NCBI GenBank assembly: GCA_034190295.1
Contig: JAXHSW010000013.1
Span: 20,546-84,545 of the forward strand
Length of the DNA stretch: 64,000 nt
Reading direction: 5' to 3'
Origin: Okeania sp034190295
Lineage (GTDB): Bacteria; Cyanobacteriota; Cyanobacteriia; Cyanobacteriales; Microcoleaceae
Every line of letters begins with the position of its first letter. Positions within the stretch are counted from its first letter, which is position 1. A program made the translations under genes and the position numbers. The notes under the pieces are model-generated. The model was not told the DNA's origin. It searched no databases and saw only the letters and a list, made by a program, of their open reading frames with translations. This document shows, one piece after another, positions 46,562 to 56,600 of the stretch.

Positions 46562-46987
46562 CTATAACGCAGAAACAAAACCAAGCTGCTGTAGCATACC
46601 TAATATATCTTCTTCTCCTATTTCTTCTACTACCTCACCTGCGACAACACGGTAAATAGTAATACCTGTATAGGACATTGGCTTTCCTGTTGCAGGAAGA
46701 TTTGGCATATTGAGCTGACCCTTATGAGTACCTTTACCCACCCAGCGGATCGCAACCTTTTCTCCTTCTGCTACTACATCTTGAATTGTGAATTGTAAGT
46801 CAGGGAACCCTGTATGAAGGTCAGCAACCCATGTTTTCAAACCTTCACGATCGAGTGGTGCAGAAAGTGTCGAGTAATCAACCTTGAAATCGGCACTAGC
46901 AAGTTTGTCTACTGCTTGCAAATTCCCTTTACCCCATGACTCCTCAAAGAATTGTTGGGCAATCGCTTTATTTTCTTGTGATGACAT
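46562..46987 (-). CDS. SnoaL-like (ester cyclase type) protein
   Basis: A 141-residue NTF2-fold protein of the SnoaL/ester-cyclase family: FFEESWGKGNLQAVDKL, GLKTWVADLHTGFPDLQFTI, VAEGEKVAIRWVGKGTHKG and PATGKPMSYTGITIYRV are typical. Members include polyketide cyclases and many uncharacterised enzymes. It is the first gene of a probable operon with the DRE-TIM protein, suggesting the two act on the same small molecule. Start ATG 46985-46987, without a strong ribosome binding site. Confidence 0.87.
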   Translation of the reverse strand: MSSQENKAIAQQFFEESWGKGNLQAVDKLASADFKVDYSTLSAPLDREGLKTWVADLHTGFPDLQFTIQDVVAEGEKVAIRWVGKGTHKGQLNMPNLPATGKPMSYTGITIYRVVAGEVVEEIGEEDILGMLQQLGFVSAL

Positions 46988-47398
46988 TTGATATTATTTT
47001 CATTGTATAAGACAGTATAATTGTATCACTGTGGCGGCATAATTGTTTAGTCAATATAAACAACAGTAATATTTGGGAACGTTTTGGGGTTTGTTCCTAA
47101 TCGTTATTTGAGTTGCAGAATCATTTCACAGAGTTTTTTCCTCTTGTAGATTTTCAACTGAAGTTCCCACCAGTCAAAAACTAGAAACTGTCTGAGCGTT
47201 AAAGTTTTCAGAATTTTTTAACCGAACAATTAAGGTTTAAAGCCTCTCTTTTAAAGGAGAAACAAGCGGTCGTTAGCGGAGCTTCCCGAAGGGTGGGATG
47301 GATGGGTTTCCTCACCATATCCAATCGACCAAGAGAAGAAATAATATTTCCTTATATTCAATTCCGTAACGGTTAAAACCCGAGGTAATTATCAATTA
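46988..47398. repeat. Spacer with family A element
   Basis: The first 220 bases are free of repeats and may hold the promoter of the SnoaL operon. 47219-47412 is a family A copy. It carries the same extra segment as 5580-5640 (GCGGTCG...CCAATCGACCAAGAGA). Confidence 0.5.
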
Positions 47399-50140
47399 TC
47401 AATTATCAATTAATGAACTATTATCCTGAGAATTTCCCGATCGCCCTTCAGCTTCACCAAGCAATATAAAATGTTCAAACCCACTATTAAAAACATCATT
47501 TTCTACTGCTAAAGCTACACCAGGATTAGATGCCAGATAAAATCGTTCATCAAATGCAGTAGCTTTTTCATCACGTCCTTCAAAAAAACCAACATTAATA
47601 AAATGATCGAAGCCACTATTAAATACATTATTACCTACTGCTTCTGCCACTCCTGGATTTTCAATTAAATAAGTAGTTTCATCAAATAAAAGACTGGGGT
47701 TGCGCCCTTGAAATTGACCTTGATTAATAAAGTGATCTAAACCATTTGTAAATAAACCATTTTGCACAAATCTGGCTACATCAACGTTATTTTCTAAATA
47801 AAATTCTTCATCAAAATATATCTCTATGGGATTAATTTGTTGTACTGTCAAATACTGAATAAAATTCTGGAAAAATTCAGGTGGCATAACATCTGAAACA
47901 ATCTTAGCTACAAAAGCATTAGATTCTAAACCAAAATTATTCAAAGCATCAATAACCGGAAAATCTATAGAATCAGAAAAACCAACCACATAAGTATTCT
48001 GAGCAGGATCTATAACAATACCATTTCCAGATTCATTTCCCACACCACCAATAGTTGCAGAAAAATCTAAAAACAATCCACTACTAGAAACTTTACTCAC
48101 AAAAACATCATCCGGCAACCCTAAACCAACCCCTTCTTGAAACTCATTAATAATCGGAAAATTCACAGAAGCAGTACTACCTGTAATAGAAGCATTACCC
48201 AAATTATCTACAGCAATATCATTAGCAAATTCACTATTATTTCCACCTAAAAAACTCGCATATCCCAAACTACCATTCCGATTAATTTTCATCACAATAG
48301 CATCACTACTACCACCTCCAAAGAAATTTTGAAATCCATTCAAAGCAGGAAAGTCTCCCACAGGAGAAATAGCAATATCTCCCTCAAAAATACGAGTTCC
48401 TGTTGTACCAGAAACATAAATATTTTCAGCTAAATCTATGGCAATACCACTACCTGAATCACCATCGCCCCGACCATAAAAAGTTGAGAAAAGTAAGTCG
48501 CTACCTTCGGGATTTAATTTAGTAATAAAAATATCGCTATCTCCCCCATAAAAATTTTGTAATGGATTCTGAAGCGGGAAGTCAAAAGACCTAGTTGAAC
48601 CTGTTATATAAGCATTACTATTATTATCAACTTCAATATCAATTGCTGCATCAAAATCTATCCCACCTAATAAAGTAGAATATTCTAATGTTTTGCCATT
48701 TCTGGATAATTTAGTTACAAAAGCATCGCGGTTCAAATTATTAGTAGTTTCGGTTTGAAAGGCATCTTCTGTAGTAGGAAAGTCGGCAAAACCAGGAATT
48801 GGTTCTGCGGGAAATGGGGAAAAACCACCCGTACTTCCTGTTACAAAAGCATTGCCATTATTATCTACAGCAATACCTCTACTAATATCTTCGTCTCGAC
48901 CACCAAGGTAAGTAGAATATTGTACGCTATTACCTAAACTAGAAAGTTTTGTCACAAAAGCATCGCCGTTAAAACTACCTCCACCATAAGTAGTTTGCAA
49001 GGCATTAACTGTTAGGAAGTCTAGAGAATTAGTATTGCCTGTAACGTAAACTCCCCCTGCTATATCTACAGCAATATCTGTGCCAAATTCATCATTACTT
49101 CCTCCAAAATAAGTAGACCAAAGAACAGTTCCATCTTGGTCGAGTTTAGTTACAAAAGCATCGTTATTAAATACTACTCCCCCACCATTAAAGTCTGATT
49201 GAATTGCATTTATTGTGGGAAAATCAATGGAAGTAGTATCTCCTGTTATGTAAACATTTCCAGCAACATCTACAGCAATACCATTACCACGGTCAAAACC
49301 ATTTCCGCCGATTAATGTGGAATATTCTACGGTGGGGTCGATAACTAATTCATAGTCTTTGTTATATTCTCCAATGTCGAATCCTACTTGATTATTTTCG
49401 AGGAGTTCATAGGCAACTTCGACTTCAATTTGCTGACCATTTATTTCTTGATAAGCAATTGGGGGTGCTTCAGTTAATTCGCCAAATTTAGTATCTATAG
49501 ATAAAGTACCGTCAGCAAGAATATTAATATTTTCTACGCCACTATAGTTCAGAATAATTTGAGAAGTGTCGGTTTCTGGAGCAACAATAAAATCACTTTT
49601 TAGGTTGCCGTCGATACTACTATATATTAGGTCAATGCCAGGATATAAATTTTCATATTCGATGGCTCCATAAGTTGGAATATTTGTGTATGAATTGTAT
49701 GAATCATCAGAGTTATTACCTTGGAAAAAGTTAGCAACTCCCGGCAGTTGATTTAAAGGTTGAATAATAGGTTCGGGATTAGCATTTTGGAAATTTAATG
49801 TTACTACATCTGAGGTGGTTTGACCTTCTATATCTTGAGCAGAAGCAAAGATAATTTCATCTGGGGCAAATAATAAATCATAGTTATTTGCTTTTGCTAC
49901 ATATTCAATTTCAGTATTGTTAATTTGTCCGGCATTTTCGATAAAACTAATGTTTGTCAGGGGGTCATTATTTATGGATAAATCAGTCGGCGGTGTTTCA
50001 AGTTTTTGTACTTCTAATTCTGGGGGTAATATTTCTGAACTAGAAGGAGTATTTTGATGATTAATTTGATTATCTTCCGGAAGATTAGTTAAAGGTAAAC
50101 CGAATAATGGAGTTTCTGAATAATTGAAATAATCTATCAT
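47399..50140 (-). CDS. SBBP-repeat beta-propeller surface protein
   Basis: A 913-residue protein. Residues 1-60 are low-complexity with no obvious signal peptide. About 60-265 resemble the DUF7948 domain that precedes SBBP propellers (FIENAGQINNTEIEYVAKAN). About 275-755 contain some eight SBBP units of about 55-60 residues, each with STLIGG/STYFGG-(x)n-AVDxxGNxYITGxTxSxDFP. The C-terminal 130 residues carry three units of a different repeat, FDExFYLxxNPGVAxAVxNxVFNSGFxHFIxxGxxEGR, common at the ends of large cyanobacterial surface proteins. Extracellular adhesion or matrix binding is inferred. It starts at ATG 50140 and is monocistronic. Confidence 0.88.
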   Translation of the reverse strand: MIDYFNYSETPLFGLPLTNLPEDNQINHQNTPSSSEILPPELEVQKLETPPTDLSINNDPLTNISFIENAGQINNTEIEYVAKANNYDLLFAPDEIIFASAQDIEGQTTSDVVTLNFQNANPEPIIQPLNQLPGVANFFQGNNSDDSYNSYTNIPTYGAIEYENLYPGIDLIYSSIDGNLKSDFIVAPETDTSQIILNYSGVENINILADGTLSIDTKFGELTEAPPIAYQEINGQQIEVEVAYELLENNQVGFDIGEYNKDYELVIDPTVEYSTLIGGNGFDRGNGIAVDVAGNVYITGDTTSIDFPTINAIQSDFNGGGVVFNNDAFVTKLDQDGTVLWSTYFGGSNDEFGTDIAVDIAGGVYVTGNTNSLDFLTVNALQTTYGGGSFNGDAFVTKLSSLGNSVQYSTYLGGRDEDISRGIAVDNNGNAFVTGSTGGFSPFPAEPIPGFADFPTTEDAFQTETTNNLNRDAFVTKLSRNGKTLEYSTLLGGIDFDAAIDIEVDNNSNAYITGSTRSFDFPLQNPLQNFYGGDSDIFITKLNPEGSDLLFSTFYGRGDGDSGSGIAIDLAENIYVSGTTGTRIFEGDIAISPVGDFPALNGFQNFFGGGSSDAIVMKINRNGSLGYASFLGGNNSEFANDIAVDNLGNASITGSTASVNFPIINEFQEGVGLGLPDDVFVSKVSSSGLFLDFSATIGGVGNESGNGIVIDPAQNTYVVGFSDSIDFPVIDALNNFGLESNAFVAKIVSDVMPPEFFQNFIQYLTVQQINPIEIYFDEEFYLENNVDVARFVQNGLFTNGLDHFINQGQFQGRNPSLLFDETTYLIENPGVAEAVGNNVFNSGFDHFINVGFFEGRDEKATAFDERFYLASNPGVALAVENDVFNSGFEHFILLGEAEGRSGNSQDNSSLIDN

Positions 50141-50528
50141 TATATTTCGAGCAAAAAAAATGTTTATTAAGAATTAAAGTTAATCTACAAACACTAAAGC
50201 CTTTGCAAACTTAAATGGCCTCTTATATTAGTTTTCCAGAAAAAAAAGTTAATCAAAAATACAGCAGATTCCACTAAGCGTGAGGTACACTCATCGCGGG
50301 CAAGATGCCCGCACTTGCATTCATTCAACTGTTAATCTCTATACTTCATATACGAGCGAATCTGCTGTATATTTTATAAACTTTTACTAGAATGATACCT
50401 AAGTATAATTGTCCTAAAATAAATTATACTTTAAGCGACAAAAGTATAATTGGCCTATTCACTGATAATTTTTAGGACTTTTGGTGCGAGGAATACTTTT
50501 ACTTAACTTTATTCTAAAGCGGAAAAAA
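50141..50528. repeat. Divergent spacer with family H MITE
   Basis: 50259-50370 is a family H element. The remaining sequence between the divergent SBBP and antitoxin genes is AT-rich. Confidence 0.55.
50259..50370. mobile_element. Family H MITE, 112 bp
   Basis: Perfect 13-bp inverted ends ATACAGCAGATTC (50259-50271) and GAATCTGCTGTAT (50358-50370), with a central hairpin GCGGGCAAGATGCCCGC (50296-50312). A partial copy at 52385-52445 keeps the hairpin and one end. Confidence 0.7.
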
Positions 50529-50780
50529 ATGAAAATTGCTACTAAACTCACTCAAGAACAGGCGCAAAAACTTGCATTTATCCAGGAAAAAACTCAACAA
50601 AGCACAGATGAAATTTTATTATCTGCTCTAGAATATTACTATCAACAACTCTTGAATACTTCTGAAAACCATCTGGAAAAATTTAGTAAACTTGACTTTA
50701 TTGGTTGTATTGAAGCTGAACCAAATCTTGCTGAAAACTGTGAATCAATTTTGATGCAAGAAATAGGAGAAGATGAATAA
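50529..50780 (+). CDS. Antitoxin, ribbon-helix-helix type
   Basis: An 83-residue protein (ATG 50529) with the pattern of a small RHH DNA-binding antitoxin: IATKLTQEQAQKLAFIQEKT, then STDEILLSALEYYYQQL. The acidic C-terminus would bind the toxin. A longer frame from 50481 adds 16 residues without a ribosome binding site of its own, so I prefer the ATG after GCGGAAAAAA. Its stop TAA overlaps the toxin ATG by one base (TAATG), the usual arrangement of a toxin-antitoxin operon that represses itself. Confidence 0.82.
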   Translation: MKIATKLTQEQAQKLAFIQEKTQQSTDEILLSALEYYYQQLLNTSENHLEKFSKLDFIGCIEAEPNLAENCESILMQEIGEDE

Positions 50781-51196
50781 TGATTATTGTCGATACAGGT
50801 TTTTGGGTGGCTTTGGCAAACAAAAATGATAATTACCATGAAGCTGCAAAAAAAAGTTTTAGTCAATATAATGAACCTCTGATTACAACCTGGTGTGTTG
50901 TCACTGAAACCTGCTATTTTTTACAATCTCGTCGCGGAGTTCAAGCATCACTTACTTTTATAAATGCTATTTCTGAGGGTTTATTTCAAATTTTTGAAAT
51001 CAAATCTCACCATATACTAAGAATAAAAGAGTTGATGAATAAATATCAAGATGTACCTATGGATTTAGCCGACGCATCTCTAGTTCTTCTAGCAGAAGAA
51101 TACCAAAGTGGACGAATTTTGTCATTAGATATTAAAGATTTTAGTATTTATAAATGGCATAACAATAATTATTTTGAGAATCTCTTTATTCCTTGA
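50780..51196 (+). CDS. PIN-domain toxin (VapC-like ribonuclease)
   Basis: A 138-residue PIN nuclease. The four acidic residues expected are present: Asp5 in IIVDTGFW, Glu in VVTETCYFL, Asp in PMDLADASLV, and Asp in ILSLDIKDF. It should cleave RNA when free of the upstream antitoxin, with which it overlaps by one base. Length and gene order fit a VapBC-type module of the kind often beneficial to plasmid or genome-island maintenance; the target RNA is unknown. Confidence 0.88.
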   Translation: MIIVDTGFWVALANKNDNYHEAAKKSFSQYNEPLITTWCVVTETCYFLQSRRGVQASLTFINAISEGLFQIFEIKSHHILRIKELMNKYQDVPMDLADASLVLLAEEYQSGRILSLDIKDFSIYKWHNNNYFENLFIP

Positions 51197-51325
51197 AATA
51201 AGACTCTATTTACCACCAATTTATAACTCAAACTCTGCCACATACCTACACTCTCATCTGACCGTCGAAACTGAAAGTAGACCTAACAATTTATATGATA
51301 AAAAAATTAAAATCTATCATTAATT

Positions 51326-52216
51326 TTATCTAATAAAATCCAGAATATAATTAGCAGTAACTTGTGACTTTTCCAAGTGAGGAACATGACCACAATTAGG
51401 AATCCAAATCAGTTGAGAATTAGCGATCGCTCCCTCCAATTTACCAGCATCACCAATACCTAAAATCTGGTCATTTTCTCCCCACAAAATCAATGTTTGT
51501 TGTTGCAGAGAAGGCAATTTTTGTTTGAAATTACCATAGCCTCCACTTTTAGTAAAAGAAATTAAAGCTTGATTCCAACCAGGCATTTCTAGATGTAATC
51601 TGGCACAAATATTAGCATCTAAAGTGGCAAAACTTTTATCAAAATAAGCACTACGACTAATACTTGCTCGCACCTGGGGACGACGCAAAAATTCTGTGGT
51701 GAAATAGTCAAATGGAGGAAAAATAAACTTACTAATAATTGGATTATTTTGCATTCCAGCACTATCAATTAATACCAATTTTTTCACAACTTCCGGGTAA
51801 GTAAGAGTAAAATCAATAGCAGCAGCACCACCCATAGAAGCACCTACTAAAATAACAGGTTGGTTAATCCAACTTTTCCAAAAATAATAAAGATGAGTAG
51901 CGATCGCCTTTGGATTAATTTTTAAATTCGGCAATCTATCTGTAAAACCAAACCCCAATAAATCAACGGCCAAAGTTTGATTTTGAGCAGCAAGTAATGG
52001 CAAAAGGCGACGAAATTCAAAAATAGAACTATCAAAACCATGCAGTAATAAAATCGGGGTATTATCTTCACCTTGAGAGACAAAACTTGTATTAATTACT
52101 TGAGAAATTAGAGGAGTATAAATTGACTGATACTGAATATTTTGAGCAAAAGAAATAGATGTAGATTCAGTTAGACTTTCAGTTAATTTTGGTAAAAATT
52201 TAGGATACATTGGCAT
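51326..52216 (-). CDS. Alpha/beta hydrolase, intact triad
   Basis: A 296-residue alpha/beta-fold hydrolase. HGFDSSIFEFRRLLPLL (oxyanion region), VGASMGGAA (nucleophile Ser), GENDQILG (acid) and NCGHVPHLEKS (catalytic His) are all present, so an active esterase or similar enzyme is expected. Substrate not readable; the FGFTDRLPN loop after the DLLGFG segment fits the haloalkane dehalogenase/epoxide hydrolase/BphD-like group. It starts at ATG 52216, immediately after a run of TTAATAA/TTAACAA heptamers from a family A copy, so its promoter region is repeat-derived. Confidence 0.88.
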   Translation of the reverse strand: MPMYPKFLPKLTESLTESTSISFAQNIQYQSIYTPLISQVINTSFVSQGEDNTPILLLHGFDSSIFEFRRLLPLLAAQNQTLAVDLLGFGFTDRLPNLKINPKAIATHLYYFWKSWINQPVILVGASMGGAAAIDFTLTYPEVVKKLVLIDSAGMQNNPIISKFIFPPFDYFTTEFLRRPQVRASISRSAYFDKSFATLDANICARLHLEMPGWNQALISFTKSGGYGNFKQKLPSLQQQTLILWGENDQILGIGDAGKLEGAIANSQLIWIPNCGHVPHLEKSQVTANYILDFIR

Positions 52217-52592
52217 TTAACAATTAACAATTAACAATTAATAATTAATAATTAATAATTATCTCTCTTTTAAAGGAGAGTCTTTAAACCTTAATTATTC
52301 GGTAAAGGAGGGAAAGCAGGGTTAAGTATTAGCAAATACAAGGATATAGTGTATATTAGCTACAAATATTAACAATTAAATGTTTGTAGTGCGGGCATCT
52401 TGCCCGCGATGGGTGTACTTCACCAAAGTGAAATTTGCTGTATCAAGACTTATGTATGAAGTACGAAAGACTAGGATATGAGATTGCTTTCCGTTCCGGA
52501 ATGCTCCGCAATATCGGTCGCAATGAAAAAAGAAAATACCTTACTTAAAGAATTAATAGCTGATAGCTGATAGCTGACCGCTGATAGCTTAC
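52217..52592. repeat. Spacer with family A, H and D fragments
   Basis: 52222-52305 is a partial family A copy with long AATTAAT heptamer run. 52385-52445 is a partial family H copy. 52550-52592 has CTGATAG heptamers and a family D right end that touches the next gene's stop codon. Confidence 0.5.
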
Positions 52593-53171
52593 CTAATTAC
52601 TCAATTCAATATTTACCTCATTAACAATTCTACGTTTAAGTTCAACAGACTCAGAGCGAGGTAATAAATCAAAAACTTCTCGAAAAGCATCATCTACTTT
52701 TTCAAAAGCAACTTGACCTTTAGCATTTAAAGCAACTTTTCCTTCTTGGTCAATTAAAACAGTTTGAGGTACAAATCCTTCATAATAATAAGCTGATTGT
52801 GTAGAATCATCAGTTATAGGAGTAGCAATAGCATCCACATTAACAGGAATAAAACTAGCAGCACGACCATAGAATTCTTGAAGTTGAGAAACTACAGTCG
52901 AAAATTGTTTACAATCTTTACTATCATCTAGAAAAAAGACTAATAGAGCAGGTTTATAACTTTTGAGAGATTCTTTTAATGTTACTCTAGCAGGTACAAG
53001 AGAACCATTACCCGCATAAAGGGCAAAGATATTACCATCAAATCTATCATCATTTAGACTTGCTAAAGCAGTGGGTGTAGCTATTAGAAGTAATAAAAAT
53101 ATTGCTAATAAAAAACTCAATAAACTTGAGAGAATTTTTTGCCATGAAAATTGTTGTATTGGATTTAGCAT
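52593..53171 (-). CDS. Thylakoid thioredoxin-fold protein, photosystem I accumulation factor-like
   Basis: A 192-residue protein with an N-terminal membrane anchor or signal (about 13-36, ATPTALA) and a thioredoxin-like domain facing the lumen or periplasm. I recall NRFDGNIFALYAGNGSLVP-like and LLVFFLDDSKDCKQFS segments from cyanobacterial proteins annotated as photosystem I accumulation factors. The CxxC of thioredoxins is reduced to a single Cys87 (DCKQF), so dithiol chemistry is not expected. The cis-Pro motif region FVPQTVLID is intact. It starts at ATG 53171. The stop codon adjoins a family D end. Confidence 0.82.
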   Translation of the reverse strand: MLNPIQQFSWQKILSSLLSFLLAIFLLLLIATPTALASLNDDRFDGNIFALYAGNGSLVPARVTLKESLKSYKPALLVFFLDDSKDCKQFSTVVSQLQEFYGRAASFIPVNVDAIATPITDDSTQSAYYYEGFVPQTVLIDQEGKVALNAKGQVAFEKVDDAFREVFDLLPRSESVELKRRIVNEVNIELSN

Positions 53172-53692
53172 AATTTAAAAAGGTTATAGATTTTAAGTTC
53201 AATTAATCGGGACTTACGCACTAACAATATATATAGGGTTTCGCTCAGTTACGCTACCGCTAACACACCCTACTGGACTACTGGACTGTTTCATCTAAAA
53301 TTGTGCAATGTAGGTAGGTTCGGTTGAGTCTGCGTTAGCGGAGCTTATCCGTAGGATAAACCCAACAGTAGTAAGGTTTTGTTGGGTTTCCCTCCGGGAA
53401 GCTCCGCTAACACTGCCGTACCGCTACGCGGAAGCAAGCTACAACCCAACCTACACTTTTAGCTGTGTCAGTCTACTACTGGACTGTTTCATCTTAAGTG
53501 TTGCAATAGAAAATTAGTTATATCAAGTTGCACTGATTAACCACAATATAAAAAGATGAAAAAGATGGCATACTCTTCAAGAGTCATCTTAAGATGACTT
53601 AAACTATTAGCCAAGGATTGAAATCCTTGGCAAGCCATGTCATCCACCTCAATTTCTGCTCTAGTTTCCTTCTTCCTTCTTCCTTCTTCCCT
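53172..53692. repeat. Spacer with family I element
   Basis: A GGGACTTACGCA single end is at 53215. 53279-53480 is a family I copy (TTTCATCTAAAATTGTGCA and ACTTTTAGCTGTGTCAG ends) enclosing phrases such as GTTAGCGGAGCTTATCCG and inverted AACCCAACC arms. TCCTTCT heptamers end at the WD40 gene stop codon. Confidence 0.55.
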
Positions 53693-56600
53693 CTAAATAT
53701 CGCAAATTTCTAAATCTTCCTTCACCTTGGGATGAGTAATAAAATAATCTTGAAGCCAATCACAAGAACCTTTCAACAAATCATTTAATCCTTTCACGCG
53801 CCACAACTCTAAATCATTATCCACCAAAGTTGCCACATATTTACCATCCAAACTTAAAGCCTTAGCATTCTCAAATTGAGCTAATTGACGTCCAGTAATA
53901 TCCCAAATTCTTACCATTCCATCTTTGGCCATACTAGCCACCTGTTCCCCATCAGCACTAAAAGTCAAATTATTCACACTACCTATATTGCCCTTCAAAT
54001 CGGCAATTTGATTGCCCGAAAAATCCCAAATTTTAACTACCCCATTGCTATCTCCAGTCACTATATACTTTCCAAACGGACTAAAAGCCATACTCTCAAT
54101 CCAACTGGAAAGAATTTTTAATTCTGACACAAGCTGAAAAGAACTATTCCAAATTTTGGCAATACCATCCTCTCCAGCAGTACCAATATATTGCCCATCT
54201 GGACTAAAAACCACATCCAACACAGGACCATTATGCCCCTTTAACTCAGCCAACTGCTGACCAGAATTATTCCAGATACGCGCAACACCATCTTCTCCCA
54301 CCGTTGCTAAACGTTGTCCATCTGGACTAAAACCAATTTGCTTTGCTCTCCCCTTTTTACCTTTTAGCTCTATCAACTCTTCTCCTGAAATCTTCCAAAT
54401 TCTCCCCTGACCATTATCTCCAGCAGTCGCTAGACGCTGGCCATCCGGACTAAAACTCATATCGCCAAACATTCCCAGATATCCATTAAATTGAGCTAAA
54501 GGTTTTCCCGAAATATCCCAGATGCGGGCAGTACCATCAACTGCTGCTGTTGCTAATTTCTGACTATTAGAACTAAAACTTACTAACCCAAAAATATCGG
54601 AGTCTCCCTTGAGTGTTACCTCGCGATTACCTTCTAGTTCCCAAATTCGACCCGTACCATCCTCTCCTAAAGTTAATAGTCGTTGTCCATCAGCACTAAA
54701 GTTAACTTCCCAAACCCTGCCTTGATGTCCTCTAAGATTGGCTAACAAATTACCATTCTTGTTCCAAATTTTCACACTACCGTCACTACCTGCTGTAGCT
54801 AAACGTTGACCATCCGGACTAAAACTAACGCTGGTAACAATTCCTTGATGTCCGGGAAGTTTTGATAATACTTGGCCTGAAGTATCCCAGATTAGGGCAG
54901 TACCATCTTCTCCTGCTGTAGCCAAACTTTTGCCATCCGGACTAAAGCTAACATTCCAGACCCCGCCTTCACCTCCCTTAAGTTTGGTTAATAGTCTACC
55001 CGAGCTACGTCGCCAAATTCTAATTGTGCCATCCCATCCAGCAGTGGCTAAACGTTGACCATCTGGACTAAATATTACTTTTTCGACGCTACCTTGATGT
55101 CCCCGGAGTCTGGCTAACTGTCTGCCTGATATATTCCAAATTCTCGCGGTACCATCCCATCCAGCAGTAGCTATATATCTACCATCAGGGCTAAATGTGA
55201 CATCTAAGATTCGACCTTGATGTTTTTTGAGAGTTGCTATTTTTTTGCCTGATATATTCCAAATTCTGGCAGTGCCATCTTCTCCTGCTGTAGCTATATA
55301 TTTACCATCAGGACTGAAAGTAATTTGCCAAATTTGACCTTCATGGCCTTTTAGCTCTAGTTGCTGCTTACCCTGAAAATCCCAGATTCTAACTGTACTA
55401 TCATCTCCTGCTGTAGCTAAAATGTTTCCTTCTGGTGAAAATTTAATGTGAGAAACTTTGCCTTGATGTCCTCTTAATTGAGCTACAGACTGACCTGAGT
55501 ATTTGAGGATTTTGGCTATACCATCATTATTCACTGTGGCTAGTAGTTGGCCATCAGGACTGATGGTAATTTTTTTGACGTTGGGAATTTGATTTTTCTC
55601 GTGAATATTATTGAGGATTTGTTGCAGGGCAAATATGGGACTTGTAGCTGGATAATATTGAAGTGGGCGATCGCCTCCTACTAATTTTTTTAGTTCTTTT
55701 CCAGCTTGCATTGCTGATAGTAATGCTTCTATTTCTGCAATTTCAAATTTTCTTAAAGCGCTAATTCCTTTGTGTTCTAGTTTTGTACCTTCTTGTGCTT
55801 CTTGAAGTTCATACTGTGCTTTTTCTAGTTGATATTCTGTTCTTTGAAGTTGATTTTGTGTATCTTGAAAAAGTTTAGTTGCCCAAGCAACTACTGTCAT
55901 TGCTGTTATTGATACTATAACTAAACCTGCCACTCCTAGTTTCAGTTTATTCTGCTGATTTGAAGATGTTTTGAGTTTTTTCCGAACTACCTGTTTTTTT
56001 TGAACTTTATTCTGATTTTTTTGTGCTGGTTTCTCTGCTTTTTTCTGTTGTGGCTGAAGCTGAATATTATTTGGATTATTTGGATTATTTGGATTATTTG
56101 GATTATTTGGATTATTTAGATTTTTTTGTACTCCTATTTCCCCTAATTCCAGTTGTGGCTGAATCTGAATTTCATTTGAATTATTATTTTTATTATCTTT
56201 TTCTTTTGGGTTTAATACCCCCCCGTCTACAGGCTGTTGAAAATTTGATAGGGACTCAAACCCGAACAACTTTTTCTTCCTTCCTTCTTCCTTCTTCTTT
56301 CTTCCTTCCTCAATGTGATTCTGATTTTTTTGTACTGGTATTTGCTGTTGTTTCTGTTGTGGCTTAATCAAACCATTATTATTTATTGAATGAGTTTCTT
56401 TAACTTCAATATTAGAAAAATCAGATACCATTAGAGGCATTTTTTCCCGGTCATTTAATTCTAAAATTTGAGGATTAGTGTGAGGAGCAAAATTAGTTAC
56501 TGTTGGTAAATATTGTTGTACCCATTCTTGATTAAAAATTTCTGCATATATCGGACTATATACTTCTAAAAAACCATTATTTATTTTCGCTACACCAGAC

